From contig CAYFEQ010000008.1 in assembly GCA_964342155.1 (NCBI GenBank), positions 1-45,491 on the forward strand: DNA of 45,491 bases, given 5' to 3'. This DNA comes from GCA-2701705 sp964342155 (GTDB lineage: Bacteria > Pseudomonadota > Gammaproteobacteria > GCA-002705445 > GCA-002716945). A model generated the notes under the pieces. It had not been told where the DNA came from. It saw nothing but the letters and a program-made list of their open reading frames with translations, and made no database searches. A program made the position numbers and the translations under genes. This document shows, piece after piece, positions 7,515-16,813 of the stretch (position 1 is the first letter of the stretch; each line of letters begins with the position of its first letter).

Positions 7515-7543
7515 CCCCTTGTAATTAATCAACTTGGACATAT
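7515..7543 (+). promoter_or_regulatory. Candidate heat-shock (sigma-32) promoter of clpB
   Basis: ccccttgtaa at 7515-7524 resembles the sigma-32 -35 element (CCCTTGAA type). gacatat at 7537-7543 resembles the -10 element (CCCATnT type). The spacer is 12 nt, a little shorter than usual. Transcription would begin only a few nt before the clpB ATG at 7553. ClpB is a classical sigma-32 target, which supports the reading. Confidence 0.45.
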
Positions 7544-7552
7544 ATTCAATAT

Positions 7553-10138
7553 ATGAATATTGATAAATTTACAAAAAAACTCAGAGACATACTCGCTATA
7601 GCTCAACAAACTGCACATAGTAAACAACAACAATTTGTAGATGTGCCACACTTTTTGGATGCCCTAATCAATAGTGATTGTTTAGCTAAACGAGTTTTAT
7701 TGAGTCAATCTGGTAATTTGTTTGAGTTGCAGCACCAGGTACAAAGCATGCTTTCTAATTTACCAACAGTAGAAGGAGATAATACTATGGTAGAAATCTC
7801 AAAATCAGTTGCACGCCTTTTACAAAAATCAGAAATTATTATGAAGGATTTGGAAGATCAATATGTTGCGACAGATATAGCGCTATTAGCATGTATAGAG
7901 AATGATGTAGTACGTGATGTGTTTATTAATTGCGAATATGATCTAGAAAAAATTACTGCTCATATACATTTATCTCGTAAAAATACAAAAGTTGATACTG
8001 AAGATTTTGAAGGCGAAAGTGAAGTTTTGAAAAAATACACAATTGACTTAACTAAATTGGCTGAAGAGGGTAAATTAGATCCAGTTATTGGCAGAGACTC
8101 TGAAATAAGAAGAGCTATTCAAGTTCTTCAGAGAAGAACTAAAAACAATCCTGTATTAATTGGTGATCCAGGAGTAGGTAAGACTGCTATTGCAGAAGGT
8201 TTGGCTCAAAGAATTATTAATAATGAAATTCCTGATGGACTTAAAGATAAAAAATTACTTCAATTAGATCTTAGCGCAATGGTGGCTGGTTCTAAGTTCA
8301 GAGGTGAATTTGAGGAAAGACTAAAAAATGTTCTAAAAGAAATAACAAAACATAAAGATGAATTTATAATCTTTATTGATGAGTTACATACTATGGTAGG
8401 TGCAGGAAAAGCTGAAGGATCTATGGATGCTGGTAATATGCTAAAACCTGCTCTTGCAAGAGGGGAACTGCATTGTATAGGTGCTACCACTTTAGATGAA
8501 TATAGACAATATGTTGAAAAAGATGCTGCATTAGAGAGAAGATTTCAAAAAGTTATGATAAATCAACCAACTGTTGAAGATACGGTTGCAATACTTAGGG
8601 GCCTAAAAGAAAGATATGAAATTCATCATGGGGTAACTGTGACTGATACTGCTTTGATTTCAGCTGCAAACCTGTCAGCTAGATATATAACTGATAGGAA
8701 TTTACCAGATAAAGCAATCGATCTAATTGATGAAGCAGCTAGCTTAATACGTATGGAGATTGATTCGAAACCAGAAGAGATGGATAGGTTGGATAGAAAA
8801 ATAATACAACTGAAAATTGAAATAGAAGCTCTAAAAAAAGATACTGATACGGAATCAGATAAACGCAAGGAAGATTTAGAAAAGAATTTATCAGAACTAT
8901 CGAGAGAATACGACTCCCTAGAAAAAATTTGGCTATCTGAAAAAAATTTGGTATTGGGGGCTAAAAATTTAAAAAGTAAACTTGAGAGCGCAAAACAGGA
9001 TTTGGAGAATGCAAAGAGAAAAAATGATTTGGCAAAAATGTCTGAATTACAATATGGGTTAATACCTGAAATAGAAAATGAAATCAAATTATCAGATAAG
9101 AGTGATGCCGGTGAATTAAAGTTACTCAGAAATAAAGTTACTGATGACATTGTTGCAGATATTGTTTCTAGATGGACAGGGATTCCTGTTAATACAATCT
9201 TACAGAGTGAAAAAGAAAGATTGCTTAGAATTGAAGAATGTTTATCACAATATGTTATAGGGCAAGATAAAGCAATTTCAGCAATAGCAAATGCAATAAG
9301 AAGATCTAGGGCTGGTATTGCAGACCCAAGTAAACCTAATGGAGTTTTCTTATTTTTAGGACCAACGGGTGTAGGAAAAACCGAATTATCCAAACAACTT
9401 TCTAATTTTCTTTTTGATTCAGAAGACTCTTTAATACGAATAGACATGTCTGAATATACAGAAAAACATAATGCGTCTAGATTAGTTGGGGCACCTCCTG
9501 GTTATGTTGGTTATGAGCAAGGAGGATGTTTAACAGAAAACATTAGAAGAAAACCCTATTCAATTATACTTTTAGATGAAATTGAAAAAGCTCATCCAGA
9601 AGTACTTAATTTGTTACTACAGCTTTTTGATGATGGAAGATTAACAGACGGCCAAGGACGTATTGTTGATTTCAAGAATACAATTATAATTATGACATCC
9701 AATATAGGGCACTTAGCCACAAATGATGATGATAAATTCGAAGACATAAGGAAAAATATTAAAGAAGAGATAGAACAACATTTCAGACCGGAGTTTTTAA
9801 ACCGGATAGATGACGTTATTGCATTTAAACCACTCAATAGAAATGATATTGAAAAAATAACTGAGGCCCAAATTAATTTATTGAAAGATAGAATACATCA
9901 GATGACTAATTTGAAAGTTAGCGTAGATAAAAAAGTTATTCAGCATATTGCCAAAAAAGGATATGATCCCATTTTTGGCGCTCGTCCAATTAAAAGAAAA
10001 ATACAGTATTTAGTTGAAAATGAAATTTCAAGAAAGATGCTCAGCGATGAATTTAAAAATCAAAAATTTATAAATATTGGATTGAAAGGGGATAAAGTAG
10101 TAATTACAAAAAGTAGCAAATTACAAGAGGTCTCATAA
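7553..10138 (+). CDS. clpB: ATP-dependent disaggregase ClpB
   Basis: ClpB is a hexameric AAA+ chaperone that threads aggregated proteins together with DnaK. At 861 aa it is full length. It has the Clp N-domain (about residues 1-145) and NBD1 with Walker A GDPGVGKT (204-211) and Walker B FIIFIDELH. A long charged coiled-coil middle domain follows (about 400-520), then NBD2 with Walker A GPTGVGKT (about 603-610) and Walker B IILLDEIEK, and the C-terminal D2-small domain. The middle domain distinguishes it from ClpA. A heat-shock-like promoter lies immediately upstream, and the 3' end overlaps the convergent methyltransferase gene by 6 nt. A weak ribosome binding site precedes the ATG. Confidence 0.97.
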   Translation: MNIDKFTKKLRDILAIAQQTAHSKQQQFVDVPHFLDALINSDCLAKRVLLSQSGNLFELQHQVQSMLSNLPTVEGDNTMVEISKSVARLLQKSEIIMKDLEDQYVATDIALLACIENDVVRDVFINCEYDLEKITAHIHLSRKNTKVDTEDFEGESEVLKKYTIDLTKLAEEGKLDPVIGRDSEIRRAIQVLQRRTKNNPVLIGDPGVGKTAIAEGLAQRIINNEIPDGLKDKKLLQLDLSAMVAGSKFRGEFEERLKNVLKEITKHKDEFIIFIDELHTMVGAGKAEGSMDAGNMLKPALARGELHCIGATTLDEYRQYVEKDAALERRFQKVMINQPTVEDTVAILRGLKERYEIHHGVTVTDTALISAANLSARYITDRNLPDKAIDLIDEAASLIRMEIDSKPEEMDRLDRKIIQLKIEIEALKKDTDTESDKRKEDLEKNLSELSREYDSLEKIWLSEKNLVLGAKNLKSKLESAKQDLENAKRKNDLAKMSELQYGLIPEIENEIKLSDKSDAGELKLLRNKVTDDIVADIVSRWTGIPVNTILQSEKERLLRIEECLSQYVIGQDKAISAIANAIRRSRAGIADPSKPNGVFLFLGPTGVGKTELSKQLSNFLFDSEDSLIRIDMSEYTEKHNASRLVGAPPGYVGYEQGGCLTENIRRKPYSIILLDEIEKAHPEVLNLLLQLFDDGRLTDGQGRIVDFKNTIIIMTSNIGHLATNDDDKFEDIRKNIKEEIEQHFRPEFLNRIDDVIAFKPLNRNDIEKITEAQINLLKDRIHQMTNLKVSVDKKVIQHIAKKGYDPIFGARPIKRKIQYLVENEISRKMLSDEFKNQKFINIGLKGDKVVITKSSKLQEVS

Positions 10139-10968
10139 CCATCTTCTAACCTTATTTTTGTATACAAGATATTCATTTTTAAATTTTTTTTCTAGATATT
10201 TCTCTTCCCTTCGTATAACAAAATAATCAAAAACAAAAAATGTAAAAATGGAAAATAATGTTATATGAATAAATTTGAGAGACATGCCTAATCCAATTTG
10301 AAATATCAAAAGACCTAGATACATTGGATTTCTTGTTATTTGATATATGTTTTTTTCAATAAGGTTTTGTGATGCAGATGTAGGCATAGGGTCTTCATTA
10401 ATTTTATGAAATTGATTTATAGCTAAATGAATTATAATAACTGAGATAAACATTAAGAAAACACCCAAAAGAGGTAATCTAAGAAAATCAAAATAATTAG
10501 ATAATTCATAAATTTGATAATGATATCTATTTATTGCTCCTAGAAGAAAACCTAAGTTAGCCGAAAACAACATTATCATTGGTGGAAAAGAAATTACTTT
10601 TGCATGATCATCTTGATTTTTTGGATAGAAAAAAATATGAGTTAAAAATATCATAAAAAATAATGGCAAACTCGCATAGATTGCGAGAATCATTGCATCT
10701 TCAATAAGAATTTTTTTGTCACTCAGATACCATGAAAAGAATTCTACAAAATAAAATATAGAGAAGATGAATAAACTTAGGCAAAGAANNNNNNNNNNNN
10801 NNNNNNNNNNNNNNNNNNNNNNNNNNNNNNNNNNNNNNNNNNNNNNNNNNNNNNNNNNNNNNNNNNNNNNNNNNNNNNNNNNNNNNNNGAAAAGAATTCT
10901 ACAAAATAAAATATAGAGAAGATGAATAAACTTAGGCAAAGAACATGAATACTATGAAATTTTTTCAT
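10133..10968 (-). CDS. Isoprenylcysteine/phospholipid-type membrane methyltransferase, split by an assembly gap
   Basis: This is a multi-pass membrane protein of the isoprenylcysteine carboxyl methyltransferase / PEMT-like superfamily. The C-terminal signature is clear: ITRNPMYLG, then REEKYLEKKF and Y-x-x-Y-K-N-K-V-RRWL, the usual SAM-binding end of the family. The substrate is unknown. The gene contains 100 Ns (10789-10888) flanked by two exact 55-bp copies. Dropping the Ns and one copy leaves 681 bp and a continuous 226-aa frame starting MKKFHSIHVLCLSLF at 10968, so I treat it as one intact gene rather than two pieces. The ATG overlaps the rsmA stop by 1 nt, showing translational coupling. 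A seven-segment topology is plausible. Confidence 0.8.
10734..10788. repeat. 55-bp duplication, copy 1 (contig end)
   Basis: This copy runs up to the first N of the gap. It is identical over all 55 bp to 10889-10943 on the other side, in direct orientation. Two contig ends that overlap but were not merged would look exactly like this. Confidence 0.95.
10789..10888. other. Assembly gap of exactly 100 N
   Basis: The run of N is 100 long, a common placeholder for unknown length. Because its two flanks are the same 55 bp, the true gap length is probably negative (an overlap), with no missing sequence. Confidence 0.98.
10889..10943. repeat. 55-bp duplication, copy 2 (contig end)
   Basis: Exact direct copy of 10734-10788, beginning at the first base after the Ns. 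It encodes the same peptide of the methyltransferase on the minus strand (LCLSLFIFSIFYFVEFF), which a real protein would not be expected to contain twice around a gap. Confidence 0.95.
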
Positions 10969-11729
10969 TAGATGTTGGATATTTTCAAAAAATTATGCAC
11001 TGTTAAATCTCCCGGTCTTAAATTAGTATTTATATCTAATTTAAGCAAATCTTTTTCACTGATTGAATTTTTTAAACTTGATTTAATCATCTTCCTTCTG
11101 CCGATGAAAGCTGTAGTGACAATTTCTTTGAATCTTTTTTCGTGATTTTTATTTTTAAAACAGAAGGATTTGGGTATAAGCTTGACATATGATGACATAA
11201 CCTTGGGTTGAGGATAGAAAACTGTAGGAGGTATATCAAAAAGTTTTTCTATGTCAAAATAGACTTGCGTCATAATGCTTAGCCTGCCATATTCTTTAGT
11301 CCCTGCTTTTGCAATCATACGACTTACAACTTCTTTCTGTAGCATAAAATGTGAGTCTTTTATATTCTCAGCAGCTTCAATAATTTTAAAAATAACCTCT
11401 GTTGAAATATTATAGGGCAGGTTTCCAATTAATCTTGTATTGGGCTCTACATTTTTTTTAAAATTATACTTTAAAACATCCTCATTGATAATTTTAATTA
11501 AACTGCTGTTTGAAAATGTTTTTTTAAGATCTGGGATTAATCGTTTATCTTTTTCTATGATTTTGAGAACTTTTATTTTTTTGGATAATGGTAATGTTAA
11601 GGCACCATTACCTGGCCCTATTTCAATGAAAGAATCACTAGATAATGGGTTTACATATCTGATGATTTTATTAATTATATTATTATCTTTTAAAAAGTGT
11701 TGGCCTAATTTTTTTTTCAATAAAATCAT
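10968..11729 (-). CDS. rsmA: 16S rRNA (adenine1518/1519-N6)-dimethyltransferase RsmA/KsgA
   Basis: RsmA dimethylates two adjacent adenines in the 3' hairpin of 16S rRNA late in 30S assembly. The 253-aa protein has the family N-terminus KKLGQHFLKD, the SAM-binding EIGPGNGALT (residues about 37-46) and the catalytic NLPYNIS motif (about 103-109). The C-terminal domain ends with the DLTVHNFL stretch. Start and stop overlap its neighbours: 4 nt with pdxA (11726-11729) and 1 nt with the methyltransferase gene. This is the conserved surA-pdxA-rsmA order of gammaproteobacteria. Confidence 0.96.
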   Translation of the reverse strand: MILLKKKLGQHFLKDNNIINKIIRYVNPLSSDSFIEIGPGNGALTLPLSKKIKVLKIIEKDKRLIPDLKKTFSNSSLIKIINEDVLKYNFKKNVEPNTRLIGNLPYNISTEVIFKIIEAAENIKDSHFMLQKEVVSRMIAKAGTKEYGRLSIMTQVYFDIEKLFDIPPTVFYPQPKVMSSYVKLIPKSFCFKNKNHEKRFKEIVTTAFIGRRKMIKSSLKNSISEKDLLKLDINTNLRPGDLTVHNFLKISNI

Positions 11730-12697
11730 AAGGAATATTTTTTAGCTACTTTCAGGGCTTCAAGAAAACTTGATACATCAATTTTGTTGCTTCCAACAAG
11801 TTCAAGAGCAGTCCCATGATCAACGGAGACTCTTACTATAGGTAACCCCAAAGTGAAATTAACAGTTTTTTTAAAGTCTTTAAATTTTATTACCGGTAGA
11901 CCTTGATCATGATACATCGTTAAAATTACATCATATTTTTCCACATTTTTTTTCAGAAATGCCGTATCTGCAGGACAAGGACCATCTATTTTGAATTTTT
12001 CTGATTGTAATTCCTTTATGAGGGGAGAAATGATGTTTTTCTCTTCTAGTCCGAGGTAACCATCTTCTCCTGCGTGAGGATTCAAGCCTGTCACTAATAT
12101 ACTTGGATTCTTTATATGAAATTTAACTTTTAAATCTCTATGTATAATTTTAATAGTTTTTTTTAAGCGTTCTTTTGTAATATATTTGTTTACATTTTTC
12201 AATGGCACGTGTGTTGTATGAAGAGCAATTTTCATTTCTTTATTCATGAGCATCATAACAGACTTTGTTTTACACATTTTTGCAAGATACTCCGTATGTC
12301 CAGATATTAAATAACCCGCTTGATTAAGGACTGATTTGCTGATGGGTCCAGTTACCATTGCAGAACATTGTTTTTTTATGCATAGATTAGCTGCTTTCTT
12401 TATAGCATTAATTACAAATGGTGAGTTTTTAGAATTCATTTTCCCTGGGATGTTTTTAGTATTTAGTTTTATAGGGAGGATATTAATTTTATTTTTACTA
12501 GAAAAAGTTTCAGAGTTGATATCATTTAAAATATTAACTTCTATGTTTTTTTTTAATTTAATTGCGCTTGTTAGAATTAAATCCGGGTCAGTTATAACAA
12601 TAAAATTTTTATCCAGAATGCCTTTTTCTGCAAGCATTACTCCGATATCAGGTCCTATTCCAGCAGGTTCACCAAGTGTTACAGCAATCTTTGTCAT
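11726..12697 (-). CDS. pdxA: 4-hydroxythreonine-4-phosphate dehydrogenase PdxA
   Basis: PdxA oxidises 4-phosphohydroxy-L-threonine in de novo pyridoxal 5'-phosphate synthesis. The 323-aa protein starts MTKIAVTLGEPAGIGPD, the family hallmark. It has metal-ligand His residues in SGHTEYLA, NPHAGEDG and MYHDQG. The C-terminus VSVDHGTALELVG is also typical. I choose the ATG at 12697; a TTG one codon upstream is possible but unneeded. The gene follows the surA stop by 3 nt and overlaps rsmA by 4 nt, so it is in the lptD operon. Confidence 0.96.
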   Translation of the reverse strand: MTKIAVTLGEPAGIGPDIGVMLAEKGILDKNFIVITDPDLILTSAIKLKKNIEVNILNDINSETFSSKNKINILPIKLNTKNIPGKMNSKNSPFVINAIKKAANLCIKKQCSAMVTGPISKSVLNQAGYLISGHTEYLAKMCKTKSVMMLMNKEMKIALHTTHVPLKNVNKYITKERLKKTIKIIHRDLKVKFHIKNPSILVTGLNPHAGEDGYLGLEEKNIISPLIKELQSEKFKIDGPCPADTAFLKKNVEKYDVILTMYHDQGLPVIKFKDFKKTVNFTLGLPIVRVSVDHGTALELVGSNKIDVSSFLEALKVAKKYSL

Positions 12698-12700
12698 CAA

Positions 12701-13969
12701 TTAAAAGTCCTTTATTTCTATGTAGGCTTGTTCCCTTAATTTTGCAATCCAATCTTCTCTTTCTCTTTGAGCTTTGATAATTCTAATTTGGTGTGCAGCA
12801 TTCTTTTTCATTCTTGTATCAGTATCATCTATTGATCTAATATTTTCTAGATATAGAATATGCCAACCAAACCTACTTTTGAAAGGATCACTAATTTTTT
12901 TAACTGGAGTTTTCATCATCACATCAGAAAATTCTTTTACAAGTGAACTCACTCTCACCCAACCTAAATCTCCACCTTTAACGCCAGAAGCTTTATCTTC
13001 TGAATATCTTTTTGCAAAATTTATAAATTCATCTAGACCTTTTATTTCATCCCGAAGTTTAAATAATTTCTCTTGTATTTCTTTTTCTGCCGTCATTACA
13101 TCAGGCCTCAAGAGAATATGATATACTTTATATTCATTGACAAATACTTGGCCGCCACTTTCTAGGTTATTTAATTTCAATATGTGATAACCTATTCCAC
13201 TTTCTATCACTTTTGTATAGGAATTAGCATTTAGTCCCTTCAATGCTCTTACAAAAATGTCAGGGAGTTCATTTTCCTTAGTTTTACCATGATGATTAAT
13301 TTTAATATTAAAATTTGTATATTTATTTTTAACTTCTTCAAAGTCCAGTGTTGTTAAATCAGAGAAAAGTTCATCTATTTTAAATTTATCTGTAGTCTTT
13401 GATTCATCAAGAATTACTAATTCTGAAATATCATACTCAGATTCAACAGTACCTGGTAATTTTTCATTCTTTAAAAAATTTTCTATTTCATCATCAGAAA
13501 CTCTAATTCTAGAATAAAATTGTGTCCTGAATAATTCATCTACAGCAATTTTTGTTCTCAATTCTTCAACATACTCTTGATAGTTCTTTCCAGAATTGAT
13601 TATATTATTCCTTAATTGAGTTAAAGAAACACTTTCTTTTTGTGCGATTTGTTTTAGCGAATTTTCAACTGCAATATCAGATATATTTATACCAAATCTT
13701 TCTGTTGCTTGTATTAATAAATTATCTAAAATCATTTTTTCAAGTATCTTGTCTAAGATTTCTCTTTCAGTCAAATCGGCAAAATCTTTAACAAGTACGG
13801 TTGTTTCAATCTTTTTTATTTCTTCTTCTACATCTGATCTTAAAATTACACGATCATTAACTACTGCTATAATTTCATCTTTTTTTATTTCTGCAGACTG
13901 TGCCATTGCCGAAGAAAATATTAGAATGATGAAAAAAAAGAGTAATAATTGAGATATTTTATTGAACAT
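12701..13969 (-). CDS. surA: Periplasmic chaperone and peptidyl-prolyl isomerase SurA
   Basis: SurA escorts unfolded outer-membrane proteins across the periplasm to the BAM complex. The 422-aa protein has a signal peptide (about residues 1-25) and the SurA N domain (about 30-170). It has two parvulin-type domains: a divergent first (about 175-270) and a more canonical second (about 280-385, with VYHILLRP, YSEDKASGVKGGDLGWV and PFKSRFGWHILYLE). The C-terminal helix follows. It lies 1 nt downstream of the BamE-LptD fusion gene, so the chaperone and an essential client are co-expressed, as in other gammaproteobacteria. Confidence 0.95.
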   Translation of the reverse strand: MFNKISQLLLFFFIILIFSSAMAQSAEIKKDEIIAVVNDRVILRSDVEEEIKKIETTVLVKDFADLTEREILDKILEKMILDNLLIQATERFGINISDIAVENSLKQIAQKESVSLTQLRNNIINSGKNYQEYVEELRTKIAVDELFRTQFYSRIRVSDDEIENFLKNEKLPGTVESEYDISELVILDESKTTDKFKIDELFSDLTTLDFEEVKNKYTNFNIKINHHGKTKENELPDIFVRALKGLNANSYTKVIESGIGYHILKLNNLESGGQVFVNEYKVYHILLRPDVMTAEKEIQEKLFKLRDEIKGLDEFINFAKRYSEDKASGVKGGDLGWVRVSSLVKEFSDVMMKTPVKKISDPFKSRFGWHILYLENIRSIDDTDTRMKKNAAHQIRIIKAQREREDWIAKLREQAYIEIKDF

Positions 13970-13970
13970 A

Positions 13971-16745
13971 TTAATAATCGAAAGAATCTTGATAGCCTAA
14001 GATACCTTGCCTTAATACCTCTGCAGTTTTATTAGTTGAGGTAGCAAGACCTTTAGGAAGAAACTCAAAATAAAATGCATTATCAGTTTTAGTTCCATTC
14101 CAATAGTCCCTAACAACAAATTTTATTCCATAACAACAACTTTCATATTCAAACCCAAACATTTTTTCTAGAGTCTCCTCTTTATTACTTCTTCCATTGT
14201 TAAATGAATAATTCATTTTACCTACTATAGATAGTTGGTTATTTACAGGAAAAACCCCAGAAAGATCTATTTCTTCTTGTGAGCCTCTTGAAAATCTATA
14301 ACTTGAGTTGAAAATTTTTTGTTGTCTTCCAAATGGTTGGACAAATGATAGTCTTATCTGATTTTTGTCTCCATATCCAGCATGCGGATTGAATTCTGTA
14401 TAACCCGACAGTCTCCAATAGTCCGCTAATCTTGCATTCACAACACCAATTATATTAGAACTATCAGAATGATTAGTTGTACTTGATGTTAGATGGACAG
14501 TTCTATCATCAAGATAGAATATTTGACCAATAGTCCCTGTTAAAAGTTCATTTCCACTAGATGTGTCCATCAGACGTGATGTAACTGCTAAAGTTAATTG
14601 TTTCGCATCATTTAGTCGATCTTCACCATAAAACTTATTCTCTGAAAATAACGTATATTTAAAATCTGTTTCACCACTATCAAAAATTGGTATGTCATCT
14701 TGATTGCCAACAGGAATATGTAAAAAATACATTTGTGGTTCTAAAGTTTGAAAAAAAGATTCACCAGTTCTTTTTTCAAAAACCATTTTTCCGTACAGAC
14801 TCATAATAGATGTACTTCTTGTTATACTAGTTATTGGATTATTTGAAAGACTGTAACTTGTATATCTTGCTCCAATTTTTGGCACTATTTCCCAGCCTGC
14901 TTGTCTTATCGGGTATTCAATGGAAGGATAAATGGTATAACGTGTCCCTGTTGGTTTAGAAGCAAGAGTGTGATCAAATCTAACAAGCTCGGCATTGAAA
15001 TTATATGCTAAATCTTCATTTTTTCTAGGTGAGTTATATGAAAATTTAATTTGAGGGACACGTTTATATTGTTCATATAAACCGTCTTTTGCAATTTGGT
15101 ATCCCTCAGTCATTACCCTTGTATTCATTGATCCAAAAGAACCATAGTCCGATCTTAAAAATTCAGCTCTACGCAAAATATGTGAACGGCCCACTCTACT
15201 AACTGTATTACCAAAATCATCAAAGTAAGTTTTATCGGAAACACCGCCTACATTTATATTCGTTTCCATTAAGGTTCCTACATATGAATTATCAATTAAT
15301 TCTAAATTATTCAACAATGATCTATTGTCTCGAATAAAAAAAGCATTTCTACTTTTTCTTTTCACATTATCGCTTGCAAGATATGCTAGTTCTATTTCAG
15401 TATTACTAAATTTTGACTTGTGTCTCGCTTCAAACTCTAACATTTGACCTCTTCCTGAAAAGTTTGTTGGAGTGAAAGTTAGATCATAATTTGGAGCAAG
15501 GTTTAAATAGTAAGGGGTTGAAACAACAGTTCCACTTTCACCAGAACTACCAATTGTAGGGTACAAAAATCCTGAATGCCTTTTTTTACTCAATGGGAAA
15601 CTTAAAAAAGGTGTATAGAGCACAGGGACATTTTTATATTTAAATAACAAATTATAAGAGTGGCCACGATCCTCTCCTCTATATAATTCCGTCTTTGAGG
15701 CATCTAGTTCCCAATCAGGGCTTAACAATGAACATGTAGTATAAGTTGATGGTGTAAGGTGGACTACGCCTGCTTCATCAATAAAGATATCATTAGCTGC
15801 ACCTGCACCAGGATGATCCAAAGATGGGAAATTATATTTTGCTTGGTTAAAATTTACTGTTCCAGTTTGGCTATTGTATCCACCCACATTAGCTGAAACA
15901 CTTAAATTTTCACGAAGGTATTTAACATTGTTGTACGCAGTTAACACTCCAGTTTCTGAATTAAATTCAGCTGTATCTGATTTAATTAAATCTTCTGATC
16001 TTTCTATTTCAACACTACCGGAGGCATAAAATACCCCAGCTTCATCCTGACTTTGTTCATCTGATCGTATCTCAAGCGCATCATCTTCGGCATTGACAAG
16101 AGTTCTTTCTGCTTCAAAACTCTCAAATTCTGAATCATTCCCAATACATATAGGCAATCTATTTTCTTTTCTAGAATCTAAAAAATCTTCTCTTCTAGCT
16201 AGTACAACCTCTTGATAAGCAAGTTTTGTATCTTCAGGTATATTTTCTATAATAGGGACATCTTTAAAAGAAACCTTACTTTTTTTGCCTAGTTGTTTTA
16301 CAAGTTTATGTTGATCATATATTTCTGAAACTTTTTCATTTTTAAAAATAATAGTGACTCTTTTTGCTTTTTCAATTCCTGTCTGCTCTCTATCAAAATA
16401 AACATAATCCCATCGGTCATAATGAAAAGGGTCAATGATGGTTGGAGTACCTAACAAGAACTTCACTTGTTCTCGAGAAAGCCCTGGTTCAAGACGACTA
16501 AAATTTTCAGGAGAATTTAAGGATCCTTGATCTATAGGAATTTTATATGGTTTTGGCAACCATTTAGGTCCATCTTCAAGCATATTAATGATGCCTAAAT
16601 CAGTCAATTCAACATCAGGCAATTCAAAATCAGGCAATTCAAAATCAGGTAATAAATCAGACTTGACAGGAGAATTGACCGATATGAAAGCAAAAAACAA
16701 TATAGCTTTGCTGAAATCAGTTAATTTTTTAAATAACCTTCCCAT
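13971..16745 (-). CDS. lptD: BamE-LptD fusion: LPS translocon barrel with an N-terminal BamE domain
   Basis: LptD inserts lipopolysaccharide into the outer leaflet of the outer membrane. At 924 aa this one is longer than usual (about 780-800). After a signal peptide (about 1-29) and a repeated LPDFE linker (32-50) there is a complete BamE/SmpA domain (about 66-150). It reads YKIPIDQGSLN, then LEPGLSREQVKFLLGTP, IIDPFHYDRWDYVY and an RVTIIFKNEKV strand, which is the order of BamE. LptD proper begins near C200. An OstA jellyroll (about 230-305) and the beta-barrel follow. The four disulfide cysteines of LptD are all present: C200, C338 and the CC pair 870-871. No lipobox Cys precedes the BamE domain, so it would be held at the outer membrane by the barrel. 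The gene is first in the operon with surA, pdxA and rsmA. The frame is continuous across the junction. Confidence 0.93.
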   Translation of the reverse strand: MGRLFKKLTDFSKAILFFAFISVNSPVKSDLLPDFELPDFELPDVELTDLGIINMLEDGPKWLPKPYKIPIDQGSLNSPENFSRLEPGLSREQVKFLLGTPTIIDPFHYDRWDYVYFDREQTGIEKAKRVTIIFKNEKVSEIYDQHKLVKQLGKKSKVSFKDVPIIENIPEDTKLAYQEVVLARREDFLDSRKENRLPICIGNDSEFESFEAERTLVNAEDDALEIRSDEQSQDEAGVFYASGSVEIERSEDLIKSDTAEFNSETGVLTAYNNVKYLRENLSVSANVGGYNSQTGTVNFNQAKYNFPSLDHPGAGAANDIFIDEAGVVHLTPSTYTTCSLLSPDWELDASKTELYRGEDRGHSYNLLFKYKNVPVLYTPFLSFPLSKKRHSGFLYPTIGSSGESGTVVSTPYYLNLAPNYDLTFTPTNFSGRGQMLEFEARHKSKFSNTEIELAYLASDNVKRKSRNAFFIRDNRSLLNNLELIDNSYVGTLMETNINVGGVSDKTYFDDFGNTVSRVGRSHILRRAEFLRSDYGSFGSMNTRVMTEGYQIAKDGLYEQYKRVPQIKFSYNSPRKNEDLAYNFNAELVRFDHTLASKPTGTRYTIYPSIEYPIRQAGWEIVPKIGARYTSYSLSNNPITSITRSTSIMSLYGKMVFEKRTGESFFQTLEPQMYFLHIPVGNQDDIPIFDSGETDFKYTLFSENKFYGEDRLNDAKQLTLAVTSRLMDTSSGNELLTGTIGQIFYLDDRTVHLTSSTTNHSDSSNIIGVVNARLADYWRLSGYTEFNPHAGYGDKNQIRLSFVQPFGRQQKIFNSSYRFSRGSQEEIDLSGVFPVNNQLSIVGKMNYSFNNGRSNKEETLEKMFGFEYESCCYGIKFVVRDYWNGTKTDNAFYFEFLPKGLATSTNKTAEVLRQGILGYQDSFDY
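16600..16650. repeat. 15-bp tandem repeat in the BamE-LptD linker
   Basis: Units begin at 16600 (diverged), 16615 and 16630 (the last two identical, tcaggcaattcaaaa), with a decayed part at 16645. On the coding strand they encode LPDFE repeated (residues 32-50), the linker between the signal peptide and the BamE domain. In-frame tandem duplication of 5 codons is the likely origin. Confidence 0.85.
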
Positions 16746-16813
16746 AATCCAAATGATTATATCATCTAAAAAGATAGACGATAACTTATGTTTTTCAATA
16801 AATAATGGACAAA

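Noticed and set aside
8626..9447. 273-aa minus-strand frame opposite clpB
   Set aside because: No start signal, low-complexity Ser/Phe/Leu composition from the reverse strand of AT-rich coding sequence.
10777..10968. Separate short membrane-protein gene at the N gap
   Set aside because: It is the 5' part of the methyltransferase gene cut by the false gap; both flanks are the same 55 bp.
12698..12700. TTG one codon upstream as the pdxA start
   Set aside because: ATG 12697 gives the exact family N-terminus.
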